Below the pieces are notes generated by a model, which did no database searches, was not told the DNA's origin, and saw nothing but the letters and a program-made list of their open reading frames with translations. The position numbers and the translations under genes were made by a program. Below are positions 39,724 to 49,508 of a DNA stretch of 64,000 nt, one piece after another. The DNA comes from Acetobacter sicerae. Lineage in GTDB: Bacteria; Pseudomonadota; Alphaproteobacteria; Acetobacterales; Acetobacteraceae. Where the stretch lies: NCBI RefSeq assembly GCF_011516765.1, contig NZ_JAAABN010000004.1, positions 62,001 to 126,000 of the forward strand, read 5' to 3'. Every line of letters starts with the position of its first letter. The first letter of the stretch is position 1.

Positions 39724-41463
39724 TTACCGACGCTTGCGCGAAGAATCCCGAGCCGGATCACCACCGGAGCGGCGAGGCTTCGCCGTGCGTGAGCCTGGCG
39801 CCCGTCCACGCGGCGAAGGCGCTTCGTTACCTGAAGGCGCCTTGGCGGGCTCGATCCGGATTTCATCCGCATCCGCAGCGGAAGCGCATTCGGTAAACCG
39901 CTGCGCTTTTTCGGGCGAGATTTCTACAAGCGTGTAAGTCGGCGCGATACGGATTGAACCGATATCTTTCTTGGTCACACCGCCAAGACGGCAGATGACC
40001 GGCACCAGCCACTTGGGATCAGCCTTATCGGCACGACCGACAGAAAGCTTGAACCAGCTTCCGCCAACCATCTGTTTCCGTTCCCGCGGCTCGCGAGGCT
40101 CACGCTGTTCGCGTCCGCCTTCCCGCGGAGCACGGGCAGGCGCGCTGGAAGGCGTGATCGGCCGCACTTTGACGGGCTGGGGCAGACCCTTGTTCCACAG
40201 GAACACCAATGCCGCCGCCAGCTGCTCAGGCGTCCTCTCAGCGATCAGACGTTCCACGAGCGGCTTTACATTTTCCGGTGTTTCGCGCGTCAGAGCCTCG
40301 CTGGTGATCAGGCGCTCCGTATCCGCTTCATGAATCTGATCCAGCGTCGGAGCCGTATTCCACGTCACATCGACTCCGGCAGCCTGAAGCAGGCGATCGG
40401 CCTGACGCTTCTTCGACGGCACGGTCACCAGAACACAGATGCCCTTGCGGCCCGCACGACCGGTACGTCCTGACCGATGCAGCAGCGTGGCCGGGCTGCC
40501 CGGCAGGCTGGCATGAATCACCAGTCCCAGAGAAGGAACGTCAATGCCGCGTGCCGCCACATCGGTGGCTACGCAGACTCGGGCCTGACCATTACGCAGG
40601 CTTTCGATGGCGCGACTGCGCTCGTTCTGCCCCAGTTCACCGGAAATCGCGACGGAAGAGAAGCCATGCTGCAGAAGGGCTGCGTGTAACTGACGCACGC
40701 CTTCACGTGTATGGCAGAACACCATCGAGCATGGGCTTTCGATCAGCCGCAGCGTATTGATGATGGCGCCGATCGTGTCATTCTGGTCAGCAAGAATGGC
40801 GCGATATTCGATGTCGGTATGCGGCTCGTTATCACCGATCGTGTCGATACGCAGCGCATCATGCTGGTAGCGCTTGGCGAGACGGGCGATTTCACGGGCG
40901 ATCGTCGCCGAGAACAGGAAGCTGCGACGGTCCTGAGGCGTTGCGTCGAGCAGTGTCTCCAGCTCTTCGCGGAAACCAAGGTCCAGCATCTCGTCGGCTT
41001 CGTCGAGCACGGCGACCTTGAGGCCGGACAGATTCAGATTCTTCCGCGAAAGGTGATCGCACAGACGCCCCGGCGTACCGACCACAATGTGACAGCCCAT
41101 GGATAGCGCACGCGCTTCCTTGCGTGGCTCCATGCCGCCGACACAGGACACAATGCGTGCGCCAGTGCCAGCGTAAAGCCACTCCAGCTCGCTCTTCACC
41201 TGCAGGGCGAGTTCGCGGGTCGGCGCGATGACCAGCGCCAGAGGTGTGGGGGCATGAGCGGCCTTGCCCTGCTCATCAAGCAGTTCATTGGCCATAGCCA
41301 GACCAAAGGCGACTGTCTTGCCGGAACCTGTACGCGCCGAGACGAGAAGATCCCGCCCCTTTGCCTTTTCATCCAGCACAGCCTCCTGAACGGGCGTTGG
41401 CTCCTGATAACCGCGTTCGGCGAGAGCGTGCGCAAGCGTGGGGACTGTGTCCGGAAAAGGCAT
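39724..41463 (-). CDS. DEAD-box RNA helicase with DbpA-type RNA-binding domain
   Basis: An ATP-dependent RNA helicase, likely in ribosome assembly. The Q-motif (PTPVQEAV) is followed by SARTGSGKT (42-50), PTRELA, DEAD at 154-157, SAT at 185-187 and HRSGRTGRAGRKG. The C-terminal region has an Arg/Pro-rich linker (about 425-455), a DbpA RNA-binding domain starting near GGSWFKLSVGRADKADPKWL, and a basic tail. Length 579 fits the DeaD/DbpA group. Whether it is specific for the 23S hairpin 92 like DbpA is unknown. Confidence 0.93.
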   Translation of the reverse strand: MPFPDTVPTLAHALAERGYQEPTPVQEAVLDEKAKGRDLLVSARTGSGKTVAFGLAMANELLDEQGKAAHAPTPLALVIAPTRELALQVKSELEWLYAGTGARIVSCVGGMEPRKEARALSMGCHIVVGTPGRLCDHLSRKNLNLSGLKVAVLDEADEMLDLGFREELETLLDATPQDRRSFLFSATIAREIARLAKRYQHDALRIDTIGDNEPHTDIEYRAILADQNDTIGAIINTLRLIESPCSMVFCHTREGVRQLHAALLQHGFSSVAISGELGQNERSRAIESLRNGQARVCVATDVAARGIDVPSLGLVIHASLPGSPATLLHRSGRTGRAGRKGICVLVTVPSKKRQADRLLQAAGVDVTWNTAPTLDQIHEADTERLITSEALTRETPENVKPLVERLIAERTPEQLAAALVFLWNKGLPQPVKVRPITPSSAPARAPREGGREQREPREPRERKQMVGGSWFKLSVGRADKADPKWLVPVICRLGGVTKKDIGSIRIAPTYTLVEISPEKAQRFTECASAADADEIRIEPAKAPSGNEAPSPRGRAPGSRTAKPRRSGGDPARDSSRKRR

Positions 41464-41540
41464 GGTTTAGATTGGTCCTGGAACGGGAGACTGGAAGCCG
41501 GACATAAAGAGAAATCTCTGGAAAAGCCAGCGTCAGCTCA

Positions 41541-41574
41541 TAAAAAACAACGGGCGCCCGGAGAGGAGCGCCCG
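41541..41574 (-). terminator. Rho-independent terminator of the DcaP-like porin
   Basis: Read on the minus strand, CGGGCGC and GCGCCCG form a 7-bp GC stem with a 10-base loop, followed by TTGTTTTTTA. It starts 22 bases after the porin stop. Confidence 0.88.
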
Positions 41575-41596
41575 CATGTCCTGTATGCAGCCATAT

Positions 41597-43444
41597 TTAC
41601 TGAAATGGCAAATACCGGAAATCAAAGAAGAGCTGACTTTCAGATGTATGGGGTTTTCCACCTACCCCCTCCCATGCCTGCACACGGGAATAGGCCAGCT
41701 GGGTTCCGAATTCGACAGTCCCATACCGTCCCTTGAAAAAACGCCACCAAGCGCCGATCGTGCCTTCCATGACACTATGGATATTGGCCGTGCAGGGCAT
41801 AGAGGACATTTCGATATTGCAGCCCGAAGTGATCGCATTCGGGTTGCCATAACCATAGGCGGACCCATTCAGGTTAGAATAGTTACGCCCGGCCCACTGG
41901 GTGCCGAAATAACCATAGACATCGAATCTCGGGCTGGGATGAGCGATGATGCCCGCAGTCCCCTGTGCCGAGAACAGCGGCTGCGGCTTGCCCTGAGCAT
42001 TGATGGTCGCATCCGGCAGCAGAACCGAACCGTATCGACCAATGCCATACCCCGCCAGACCAGCAAGACGCACTTCCACCTTGTGAGGGATGACAGGAAG
42101 AATCATCGAGCCGCCACCACCGCCGGTGGGCGCCGTGTAGTTGTGTCCTCCACCTTCCCATGACACGCGGTCATGCGCGAAATGGGCGATGCCTTCAATT
42201 TCGTAATGGCCCCAGTGAGGATCATAGGCGATCTTGGCGATGACATCCGGCGCAATCTCGTTCGAGAACGGTCCGTTATTGGTCAGGCCCGTGCCATCCT
42301 TGTTGATGGTCGCCACCTTGCCGCCCGGCAGGACCACCCGCTCGTCACCCTGTGTCGTGTAACCGGTCGTATCATACAGAGTCTGCGGATTCTCGATGGA
42401 CAGACCCAGCCAGAGCTTGTGCTTGAAGAAATCCTGCGTGATGCGGACCTGCCACTGACGCGCCCATGTCTGGCCGGCAAGCATCGCGGCATCGATCGTT
42501 TCCGGCAAACTTTCCTGCCGCGGCACGATACCGATACGACCCGGCGTCAGCATGCTCCACGCCTGCCCCGCCAGAAAATGGAAATTTTCCTTGCTGTTAT
42601 CATAGACAAGGTAAGCCTGCCGGAGACGCGGGGAGTAACTGTTACTCTCGTAGGCGTTCGTCGTATCGGCACCCGCACCAAAATCCGTTTCAAAGAAGCC
42701 GGAGATGGTTTCGTACTGATCGATATTGCCTCTGAGCATAAGCGACAGACGACTGTATCGTGCGCTGCCTTCAAAGCTGTTGGTGTGATAGTTCGGGCTA
42801 TTCCTGTAAGGCAGCCCGGACCAGAATGTGAAGGTGCCCGAGGACATCTGGCGGTTCTGCAGCACGGTGGCGGCATCGACAAATCCACCGAGGGCGATCG
42901 TCACCGGCCCTACATGAAAGACACCGTGATCACCCACAGCACCGGCTGCCTGCGCGCCCACCGTTTCACGCGGGTGCGGACCAACGCCGTTTTCAGCCGT
43001 ATGAGCAATTGTATCTTCCGCTCGATGCGCCGTCACTGTTTTGATCGTCGGCACATCCTCTGTCACGAAAGTCGGACGCACCTCCGGTTCGTGCCCATGT
43101 GGCGTCACCCGCACCGGTTCCTCAATCTCCGTCTCGGGAACGGGAACGGTTTCATTGTTGGCCGTCATGATCTTCTGGCGGGTGGCCTTGCTCAGACCGG
43201 CGTGACTGGTGGTCGTTTTGGCCGCCGCAGTCTTTCGGGCGACAAGCTGTTTCTGCAGCCCCACCAACGCTTTGGTCAGCTGCGCCTGCTGCTGCTGAAT
43301 TCGCGCAATCTGCTGCTCCATGAGCTCCAGTGATTCGCTCTGTTCATCAGCATAAGCTGCGAGAGGGGAAAATGCTGCCCCGGCACAAAGCAGGAAAGCC
43401 AGAGAAGAAGTGGTCCGGCGGAAAAACGTCGGGCATTGGGGCAT
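41597..43444 (-). CDS. DcaP-like outer-membrane porin with N-terminal coiled coil
   Basis: A signal peptide (SSLAFLLCAGAAFSPLAAYA) is followed by a Gln-rich coiled coil (about residues 35-65, LMEQQIARIQQQQAQLTKAL). A linker of roughly 100 residues leads to a beta-barrel of about 440 residues starting at HVGPVTIALGGFVDAATV and ending with the outer-membrane C-terminal aromatic signature FFDFRYLPFQ. This matches the DcaP-like trimeric porin group, which admit anionic small molecules. I start at ATG 43444 because the signal peptide follows directly; an upstream start would add nine polar residues. Transported solute unknown. Confidence 0.8.
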   Translation of the reverse strand: MPQCPTFFRRTTSSLAFLLCAGAAFSPLAAYADEQSESLELMEQQIARIQQQQAQLTKALVGLQKQLVARKTAAAKTTTSHAGLSKATRQKIMTANNETVPVPETEIEEPVRVTPHGHEPEVRPTFVTEDVPTIKTVTAHRAEDTIAHTAENGVGPHPRETVGAQAAGAVGDHGVFHVGPVTIALGGFVDAATVLQNRQMSSGTFTFWSGLPYRNSPNYHTNSFEGSARYSRLSLMLRGNIDQYETISGFFETDFGAGADTTNAYESNSYSPRLRQAYLVYDNSKENFHFLAGQAWSMLTPGRIGIVPRQESLPETIDAAMLAGQTWARQWQVRITQDFFKHKLWLGLSIENPQTLYDTTGYTTQGDERVVLPGGKVATINKDGTGLTNNGPFSNEIAPDVIAKIAYDPHWGHYEIEGIAHFAHDRVSWEGGGHNYTAPTGGGGGSMILPVIPHKVEVRLAGLAGYGIGRYGSVLLPDATINAQGKPQPLFSAQGTAGIIAHPSPRFDVYGYFGTQWAGRNYSNLNGSAYGYGNPNAITSGCNIEMSSMPCTANIHSVMEGTIGAWWRFFKGRYGTVEFGTQLAYSRVQAWEGVGGKPHTSESQLFFDFRYLPFQ

Positions 43445-43624
43445 GGAGGAGCGGCGTCCGTTTTCTCGCAAGAGTTTTACGTCAAAGTATTTCTTATTAA
43501 AGACATTCGATAATAAACCACCCGCGAAATGTCATTCAAAAAAAAATTTAAGAAGCCGGTCACGACATGTGTCAAAGGTAATTTTTTCCGACAAAACCGT
43601 GCATTCCAGAGGTTTTTGACCTAA

Positions 43625-44461
43625 ATGTCACACATGAAGACATTTTTTCAGAAGATGCATGGATTGGGCAACGACTTCGTCATCATCGACGAACGGTCAG
43701 GCTCTTTTGACTTGACACCCACGCGGATCGCCAGCCTGGCCGATCGCAGGCGTGGAATCGGCTGCGACCAGTTCGTCACTCTCTCTGCGCCAGCAGATAG
43801 CAAAGCCGCTGTCTTTGTGCGCTTTTTCAATCCTGACGGAAGCGAAGCAGGCGCGTGCGGCAATGCGTCCCGCTGCGTCGCCAGTCTGCTTGGACAGGAA
43901 CGCGAGACTGACAGACTGACTTTTGAGACACGCAACGGCCTCCTGAAAGCAGAAGTGCTTTCCCGCGACGCGACGGGAGGCGCTGTCGTCGCGGTCGATA
44001 TGGGCTGTCCCCAGGCTGACTGGCAGGCGGTGCCACTGGCGAAAGCCACCGACACACTCCGCCTCCCCCTCGCGGGCGAGCCAGCCGCCCTGTCCATGGG
44101 CAATCCGCACGCGACTTTTTTTGTAGAAGACCTGTCCGAAGCGGAACGCGGTCCGGAACTGGAGGTCGATCCGATTTTCCCGGACCGCGCCAATATCGGT
44201 TTTGCCCGCATCGACGCGCCGGACCGGATGCGGCTGCGGGTCTGGGAGCGTGGCGCGGGCTTTACACTCGCCTGCGGTTCCGGGGCCTGCGCGGCCGTGG
44301 TGAACGCGGCCCGGCGTGGTCTGGGTGAACGCCGGATGACAGTAGAGGTTGACGGCGGGGAGATGGTTATCGCATGGGATGCTGACGATCATGTGCTGAT
44401 GACCGGTCCCGCCCAGCTTGCCTTTGAAGGGACCGTCGATCTCGAGGCCTATCCAAAATGA
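43625..44461 (+). CDS. dapF: Diaminopimelate epimerase
   Basis: DapF converts LL- to meso-diaminopimelate for lysine and peptidoglycan synthesis. The two active-site cysteines are C78 (GACGNASRC) and C217 (LACGSGACA). The N-terminus has the family FQKMHGLGNDFVIID. Length 278 is normal. The start may be ATG 43625 or the ATG three codons later. The last codons overlap mtaB (ATGA), placing it first in a dapF-mtaB-ftsY operon. Confidence 0.97.
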   Translation: MSHMKTFFQKMHGLGNDFVIIDERSGSFDLTPTRIASLADRRRGIGCDQFVTLSAPADSKAAVFVRFFNPDGSEAGACGNASRCVASLLGQERETDRLTFETRNGLLKAEVLSRDATGGAVVAVDMGCPQADWQAVPLAKATDTLRLPLAGEPAALSMGNPHATFFVEDLSEAERGPELEVDPIFPDRANIGFARIDAPDRMRLRVWERGAGFTLACGSGACAAVVNAARRGLGERRMTVEVDGGEMVIAWDADDHVLMTGPAQLAFEGTVDLEAYPK

Positions 44462-45750
44462 CTGACACCCCTCCGGACATGCCGGTGGACGACACGCCCA
44501 ATGCAACACAGGGCGTGGATATCCTGACTTTCGGCTGCCGCCTCAACACCTACGAGAGTGAGGTGATGCGTGGCCACGCGGCGGCGCTGGAGGATGTCAT
44601 CATCGTCAACACCTGCGCCGTGACCAACGAGGCCGAGCGGCAGGCGCGGCAGGCCATCCGCCGCGCTCACCGTGAGCGTCCGGATGCCCGCATCGTCGTG
44701 ACCGGCTGCGCCGCGCAGATCAATCCGGATCGCTGGGCGTCCATTCCCGGCGTGACGCGGGTGCTCGGCAACGAGGACAAGCTGAAGGCGGAAAGCTGGA
44801 GCCTGCCTGCTCTCGGTTCGGGTAACGCCGTGTCCGACATCATGGCCGCCAAGGAAACAGCCGCGCATCTGGTGACTGAGTTCGCCGGACGCACCCGCGC
44901 CTTCGTGCAGGTGCAGCAGGGCTGTGACCATCGCTGCACGTTCTGCATCATCCCCTACGGACGTGGGCCTTCCCGCTCCGTGCCAGTGGGGGTGGTGGTG
45001 GAGCAGGTGCGCGCGCTCGTGGCGTCCGGCTACCGTGAGGTCGTACTGACCGGCGTAGACATCACCTCGTGGGGTGACGACCTGCCCGGCACGCCGCAAC
45101 TCGGCCAGTTGTGCCGTCGCCTGCTGGCGCTGGTGCCTGAACTGGAACGACTGCGGCTGTCATCGGTCGATCCGGTAGAGATCGACGAGGATATCTGGCG
45201 TCTGCTGGAAAACGAACCGCGCTTCATGCCTTACCTGCATCTGTCCCTGCAGGCCGGGTCGGACATGATCCTCAAGCGGATGAAACGGCGTCATCTGGTC
45301 GCGGATGCGGCGTCTGTCATTGAACGGGCGCGGTCGATCCGTCCCGAGATCGGTATCGGCGCGGACCTGATCGCCGGCTTCCCGACCGAAGACGAGGTTC
45401 TGTTCGAGGAAACATTGTCCTTCCTTGAGCAGGCCGCCCTCCCCTATCTGCACGTCTTTCCTTACAGCGCCCGTCCCGGCACCCCTGCGGCGAAAATGCC
45501 CGCCGTGCCGGTTGTCGAGCGCAAGGCGCGCGCCGCCCGGGTTCGTGCGGTGGGTGAGCAGTCGGCGCAGACTTATTTCAGGAGCCTGCTCGGTCGTGAA
45601 CTGCGCGTCCTGATGGAAACTCCGGAAAGCGGCCACAGCGAGGAATTTGCGCCGGTCAGACTGGCGCAGGGACAGTCCGAGATGGGACGCATTGAGGTTC
45701 TGCGTCCGGTAGCGGTTGACGAAAAAGGCCTTGTGGCGGAGATCGTATAG
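44458..45750 (+). CDS. mtaB: tRNA methylthiotransferase MtaB
   Basis: A radical-SAM enzyme adding a methylthio group to t6A37 in tRNAs reading ANN codons. The auxiliary cluster cysteines are C27 (FGCRLNTYES), C53 (NTCAVTNEA) and C84 (TGCAAQ). The radical-SAM motif CxxxCxxC is C156-C160-C163 (GCDHRCTFCIIPYGRG). A TRAM-like end completes 430 residues. The first-cysteine context RLNTYE distinguishes it from MiaB. Overlaps dapF by four bases; ftsY follows after two bases. Confidence 0.95.
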   Translation: MTDTPPDMPVDDTPNATQGVDILTFGCRLNTYESEVMRGHAAALEDVIIVNTCAVTNEAERQARQAIRRAHRERPDARIVVTGCAAQINPDRWASIPGVTRVLGNEDKLKAESWSLPALGSGNAVSDIMAAKETAAHLVTEFAGRTRAFVQVQQGCDHRCTFCIIPYGRGPSRSVPVGVVVEQVRALVASGYREVVLTGVDITSWGDDLPGTPQLGQLCRRLLALVPELERLRLSSVDPVEIDEDIWRLLENEPRFMPYLHLSLQAGSDMILKRMKRRHLVADAASVIERARSIRPEIGIGADLIAGFPTEDEVLFEETLSFLEQAALPYLHVFPYSARPGTPAAKMPAVPVVERKARAARVRAVGEQSAQTYFRSLLGRELRVLMETPESGHSEEFAPVRLAQGQSEMGRIEVLRPVAVDEKGLVAEIV

Positions 45751-45752
45751 TC

Positions 45753-46718
45753 ATGGCACTCGGATTTTTCTCCCGTCTCAAGCAGGGGCTGTCGCGCTCC
45801 ACTCAGAAACTCAGCCGCGTCTTCACCAAGCGCAAGCTTGATGAAGCGGCACTGGAAGATCTGGAAGAACACCTGATCGCTGCCGATCTTGGTCCGGAAG
45901 TGGCCGAGCGCGTGATCGAGTCCTTCCGTAGCACCCGTTTCGGGGCGGAAGTGACCGATGATGAAATCCGGCAGACACTCGCGGATGAAATCGCCCGCGT
46001 CCTGACGCCAGTGGCGATCCCCTTTGAACCGGACCCGAAGCTCAAACCTCATGTCGTGCTGATGGTTGGTGTCAACGGCACCGGTAAAACCACCACCATC
46101 GGCAAGATGGGTCGCTATTTCAGCGAGCAGGGCAAGAAAGTCATCATGGTGGCGGGCGATACCTTTCGCGCCGCAGCTGTCGAGCAGCTTCAGGTCTGGG
46201 GTGAGCGGACAGGTGTGCCGGTCATTGCAGGTAAGCCTGAGGCCGACGCTGCTGGACTTGCTTTCGAAGCCCTCAAGCGTGGCAAGGAAGAAGGCGCGGA
46301 CCTACTTCTGATCGACACAGCCGGACGCTTGCACAACAAGGGCGCTCTGATGGAAGAGCTGGCCAAGATCATCCGTGTGATGAAGAAATTCGATGAGACC
46401 GCGCCCCACTCCGTCATTCTTGTGCTCGATGCGACGACCGGACAGAACGCCATTGAACAGGTGCGCGTCTTCCGCGAACTGGTGAACGTCACAGGTCTGA
46501 TCGTAACCAAGCTGGATGGCTCGGCTCGTGGCGGCATCGTGGTGGCGCTGGCAGACCAGTTCAAACTGCCGATCCATGCTGTCGGCGTCGGGGAAAAGGC
46601 TGAGGATCTGCGTCCTTTTTCCGCGCAGGAGTTTGCGCGGGGTCTTGTTGGTAAGACAGAGATTTCTACGACGACTGAGACCGAAGAAGACACTGGCGAA
46701 CAGCCCGCTTCTGAATAA
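45753..46718 (+). CDS. ftsY: Signal recognition particle receptor FtsY
   Basis: FtsY docks the SRP-ribosome complex at the membrane. The N domain (residues 1-95) is followed by the G domain with P-loop GVNGTGKTTTIGK (106-118), DTFRAAAVEQLQVW, DTAGRLHNK and TKLDGSARGG. The long acidic A domain of E. coli FtsY is absent, as usual in alphaproteobacteria, giving 321 residues. A short acidic tail (TTETEEDTGEQPASE) ends the protein. Last gene of dapF-mtaB-ftsY. Confidence 0.97.
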   Translation: MALGFFSRLKQGLSRSTQKLSRVFTKRKLDEAALEDLEEHLIAADLGPEVAERVIESFRSTRFGAEVTDDEIRQTLADEIARVLTPVAIPFEPDPKLKPHVVLMVGVNGTGKTTTIGKMGRYFSEQGKKVIMVAGDTFRAAAVEQLQVWGERTGVPVIAGKPEADAAGLAFEALKRGKEEGADLLLIDTAGRLHNKGALMEELAKIIRVMKKFDETAPHSVILVLDATTGQNAIEQVRVFRELVNVTGLIVTKLDGSARGGIVVALADQFKLPIHAVGVGEKAEDLRPFSAQEFARGLVGKTEISTTTETEEDTGEQPASE

Positions 46719-46734
46719 CGCAGGGCTCACGAGC

Positions 46735-46766
46735 GCCTCTGGCCTTACTGTTGGATGGCCAGAGGC
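46735..46766 (+). terminator. Hairpin after ftsY
   Basis: GCCTCTGGCC and GGCCAGAGGC form a 10-bp perfect stem with a 12-base loop, 16 bases after the ftsY stop. No T-run follows. Confidence 0.6.
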
Positions 46767-46935
46767 AATCACCTCCCAGGCCTTGAACGATTTCCCTTCA
46801 TAAACTCAGCCAGACACCATCTGAAAAAATGCGCCTTCACAGCAGAGGCGCAAGGGAAATCAGACATCAGTGAAAACCACCCGAATGCTCGGAAGCAACG
46901 CCTGACATCAGAAGTCATAGCCAATAGTATTTTTA

Positions 46936-46969
46936 TATCTATAGATAATATAAGGAGATATTATCTATA
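46936..46969. promoter_or_regulatory. Long AT palindrome with AAGGAG spacer before BBP2 porin
   Basis: TATAGATAATAT-AAGGAG-ATATTATCTATA is a perfect 12-bp inverted repeat (arms 46940-46951 and 46958-46969). It overlaps a second palindrome, TATCTATAGATA (46936-46947). It lies about 100 bases before the porin start in a 351-base gap that otherwise holds only the ftsY hairpin. It could be an operator or an RNA hairpin; see findings. Confidence 0.5.
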
Positions 46970-47069
46970 TTTTTTCTTCGCGTCCAAACGCACTGTTCCT
47001 TATGGTCGTGTCATACGGAAATGCGCGACCCGTCGATAACTGCATTTTCTACGCGACACAGGAATAGAA

Positions 47070-48332
47070 ATGCCGCTATCAAAATGGAAATCAGCGCTTC
47101 TCCCTGCATTGGCCCTTCTGACGACAGGCGGTTCCGTTTCCGGCTACGCCGCCATTCCATTATTTACCAAAAGCACTGAAGCAACAGGCTTCGAGGAATG
47201 GTGGAGAGGCATCACTCTGGCTGGTCGTATCGATGGCGGCATTTCCGCCAACCCGGCCCGACCCGATAATGGCATCAATTTCGGCAACTTTATCGGCGAC
47301 CATGCCAATCAGGCGCAGCTCAATCAGTTTGCTCTGACACTGGCGCACGATATCGATACAACGACCGATGGATATAGCTTCGGTTTTACCCTCGAAGCCT
47401 CCTACGGTTCGGACTCACGATATTACCATCTCCTCGGTATTTCTGACCGGGCTTTCAATTCGCGTTATCAGATCATCCCTTCCCATGCCCAGGTGGACGC
47501 CCATCTCCCGTGGTTCACCAAGCTGGGCGTCGATATGCACGCCGGCATCCTGCAGGCGCCCATGGGGCTGGAAGCTTTCGACCCGACCGCACGGCCATTT
47601 TATACATTCAGTTATACGGGCCAGTATTCAGTGCCTTTCCAGCATGTCGGCATGATGGCCACCATTCACGTCACACCGATGATTGACGTTCTCACTGGTA
47701 TTGATACCGGCAACCAGACGACATTCGGACGACGGGACAATAACAGCGCGCCGGCTGGGTATGCGGGCATCACGTTGAACAATCTTGCGCACGGAAAACT
47801 GACCATAACGGAATTAAGCCGTTTTGGCTCTGAGGATTCACGTATAGCCTTTGAACATGGCGCAAATGAAGACCTGCGTTTCTGGAATGACCTTACAGCT
47901 ATCTATAAAATTACACCCACTGTTACTTTGACTGGTGAATTCAACTATATGCATGACGACGGGCTAAGAGCTGACACAGAAAGTTTTGTTTCTTATCTCA
48001 GCTGGAATTTCATGAAAAACCTGACCTTCAATTATCGAGGTGAGATTTATCGCGACAATACAGGACTGATGGTCGCCAATTTTTTGAGCAATGAAGGCTA
48101 CATGAACGCCATTGCAGGACGTTCAGCACCAACAGAGAGCGCTCCGCCCACCACTTACGGTGCGCTTACGTTAGGCGTAACCTACAAAACATCACTGAGC
48201 AAAGACTATGGTTATTTCGCAATCCGTCCGGAAGTCCGCTTCGATCGTTCACTGAATGGAACGACACCATTCAATGATAATCGCAACAGCGGAATGTTCA
48301 CGTTCGGTGGAGACGCCATGATTGGCTTCTGA
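47070..48332 (+). CDS. BBP2-type (OmpL-like) outer-membrane porin
   Basis: A signal peptide (LLPALALLTTGGSVSGYAA) precedes a beta-barrel of the putative porin-2 family: WWRGITLAGRIDGGISANPA, then GNFIGDHANQAQLNQFALTL, with alternating aromatic strands and a C-terminal phenylalanine (GGDAMIGF). Length 420 is typical. An ACAGGAA lies about 7 bases before the ATG. The leader contains a long AT-rich palindrome, so expression may be regulated. Solute unknown. Confidence 0.82.
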   Translation: MPLSKWKSALLPALALLTTGGSVSGYAAIPLFTKSTEATGFEEWWRGITLAGRIDGGISANPARPDNGINFGNFIGDHANQAQLNQFALTLAHDIDTTTDGYSFGFTLEASYGSDSRYYHLLGISDRAFNSRYQIIPSHAQVDAHLPWFTKLGVDMHAGILQAPMGLEAFDPTARPFYTFSYTGQYSVPFQHVGMMATIHVTPMIDVLTGIDTGNQTTFGRRDNNSAPAGYAGITLNNLAHGKLTITELSRFGSEDSRIAFEHGANEDLRFWNDLTAIYKITPTVTLTGEFNYMHDDGLRADTESFVSYLSWNFMKNLTFNYRGEIYRDNTGLMVANFLSNEGYMNAIAGRSAPTESAPPTTYGALTLGVTYKTSLSKDYGYFAIRPEVRFDRSLNGTTPFNDNRNSGMFTFGGDAMIGF

Positions 48333-48390
48333 ACAGTCTGCAGAAGAACTCAAAAACGCCCTTCCACAAACCATTCTCAAAAGCCATTCA

Positions 48391-49503
48391 TTATATATAG
48401 CTTGCGAGCGTCATACCTTTGAGATCAGAGATCAGCGTATAAGATGCAAGAAGCTGATCCTGAACATTACCTGTCTGAACAGAAACAGCTGCAATATCAA
48501 CATCCTTGATGTTCGACAACTGAGACGTGAGCATGGTGCTCATTGTTGAGAGGTTTGTCGACTGCGTGGTCAGGGAGCTTTGCATAAGTCCAAGAGAACC
48601 CTCCTGATTACTCAACTCAGTTCCCACCGTGTCGGTTGATGATTTCAACTGTTTCACAAGATCAGAAAAGTTGCTGCTGGACGTATCAGCATTACCAAGA
48701 GACGCGACAATCATCAGATTACGCATCAGATCCCGGATGGCGGATCCAGTTGTTGTCGTTTGAGAACTCGTCGGCGTTGTGCCTTCGGTAGCAACCATTC
48801 CCACACTGGTGACTGCCGATTGTCCGACAACAGCTTTTGTCTCAAGCCCTTTTGCGGAACTGGGATCGGTGGACAGAGCAGAAGAAAACACCGACAGATC
48901 GACCGTTGTGCCGTCCTCAGACGTATAAGTTCCACCACTTGCGGCGTACGCCGTCGCTGTTTCAAGAACCGATGAAGCGCCCAGCGTATCCAGCTGACTA
49001 ACGGCATCGGAAGTCACCGTGGCCAGAGTGCTGCTCGCCAGCCCTTCCGCATCGGTAACCGGGGCATTATTGACATCAGTTCCGGCAAAGACATAGCCGT
49101 TGCTACCTTGGGTATTCAGATAATCACCCAATTCAGACAAGGCTGTCTGTGCACTGGCTGCAACTGTAGCCAGAGTTTCCTTTCCATACGTCCCATTCAG
49201 AGAAAGCAGATCATTTTGTAATGTGGTGTTGAGCGATGCGATTTGTGTCAGAGCGCTTTGGGTCACACTCAAATTCGTCTGCGCGCCACTGATGGAAGTT
49301 TGCCAAGTGGAAATCGCAGTAATCTGCGGTTGCAGACTCAACGCCTGCCCTCGCTGATTTCCCAGACCAGCATATGTGTCGGACGCCACTCCCGTTGTCG
49401 CCTGCGCAACCAGCGCTGTCTGCTGGTCAGTCAGAGTGCTGACTGCCTGCTGCAACACATATGCCGTGCCACTTGCGCCATAAAGACCAACAGATGTGCT
49501 CAT
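48391..49503 (-). CDS. flgL: Flagellar hook-filament junction protein FlgL
   Basis: FlgL (HAP3) links hook and filament. The flagellin-like N-terminus (VLQQAVSTLTDQQTALVAQATTG) and the C-terminal flagellin D0/D1 region (SNIKDVDIAAVSVQTGNVQD) bracket a Ser/Thr-rich middle. Length 370. It begins 5 bases after flgK on the same strand. The composition is rich in Ser, Thr and Gly, as in the other axial proteins here, and the DNA is less GC-rich than housekeeping genes. Confidence 0.9.
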   Translation of the reverse strand: MSTSVGLYGASGTAYVLQQAVSTLTDQQTALVAQATTGVASDTYAGLGNQRGQALSLQPQITAISTWQTSISGAQTNLSVTQSALTQIASLNTTLQNDLLSLNGTYGKETLATVAASAQTALSELGDYLNTQGSNGYVFAGTDVNNAPVTDAEGLASSTLATVTSDAVSQLDTLGASSVLETATAYAASGGTYTSEDGTTVDLSVFSSALSTDPSSAKGLETKAVVGQSAVTSVGMVATEGTTPTSSQTTTTGSAIRDLMRNLMIVASLGNADTSSSNFSDLVKQLKSSTDTVGTELSNQEGSLGLMQSSLTTQSTNLSTMSTMLTSQLSNIKDVDIAAVSVQTGNVQDQLLASYTLISDLKGMTLASYI

Positions 49504-49508
49504 GATTT

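Noticed and set aside
42173..43333. Plus-strand open frame of 386 codons antisense to the DcaP-like porin
   Set aside because: The minus strand has a signal peptide, coiled coil and beta-barrel signature; the plus-strand frame shows none.
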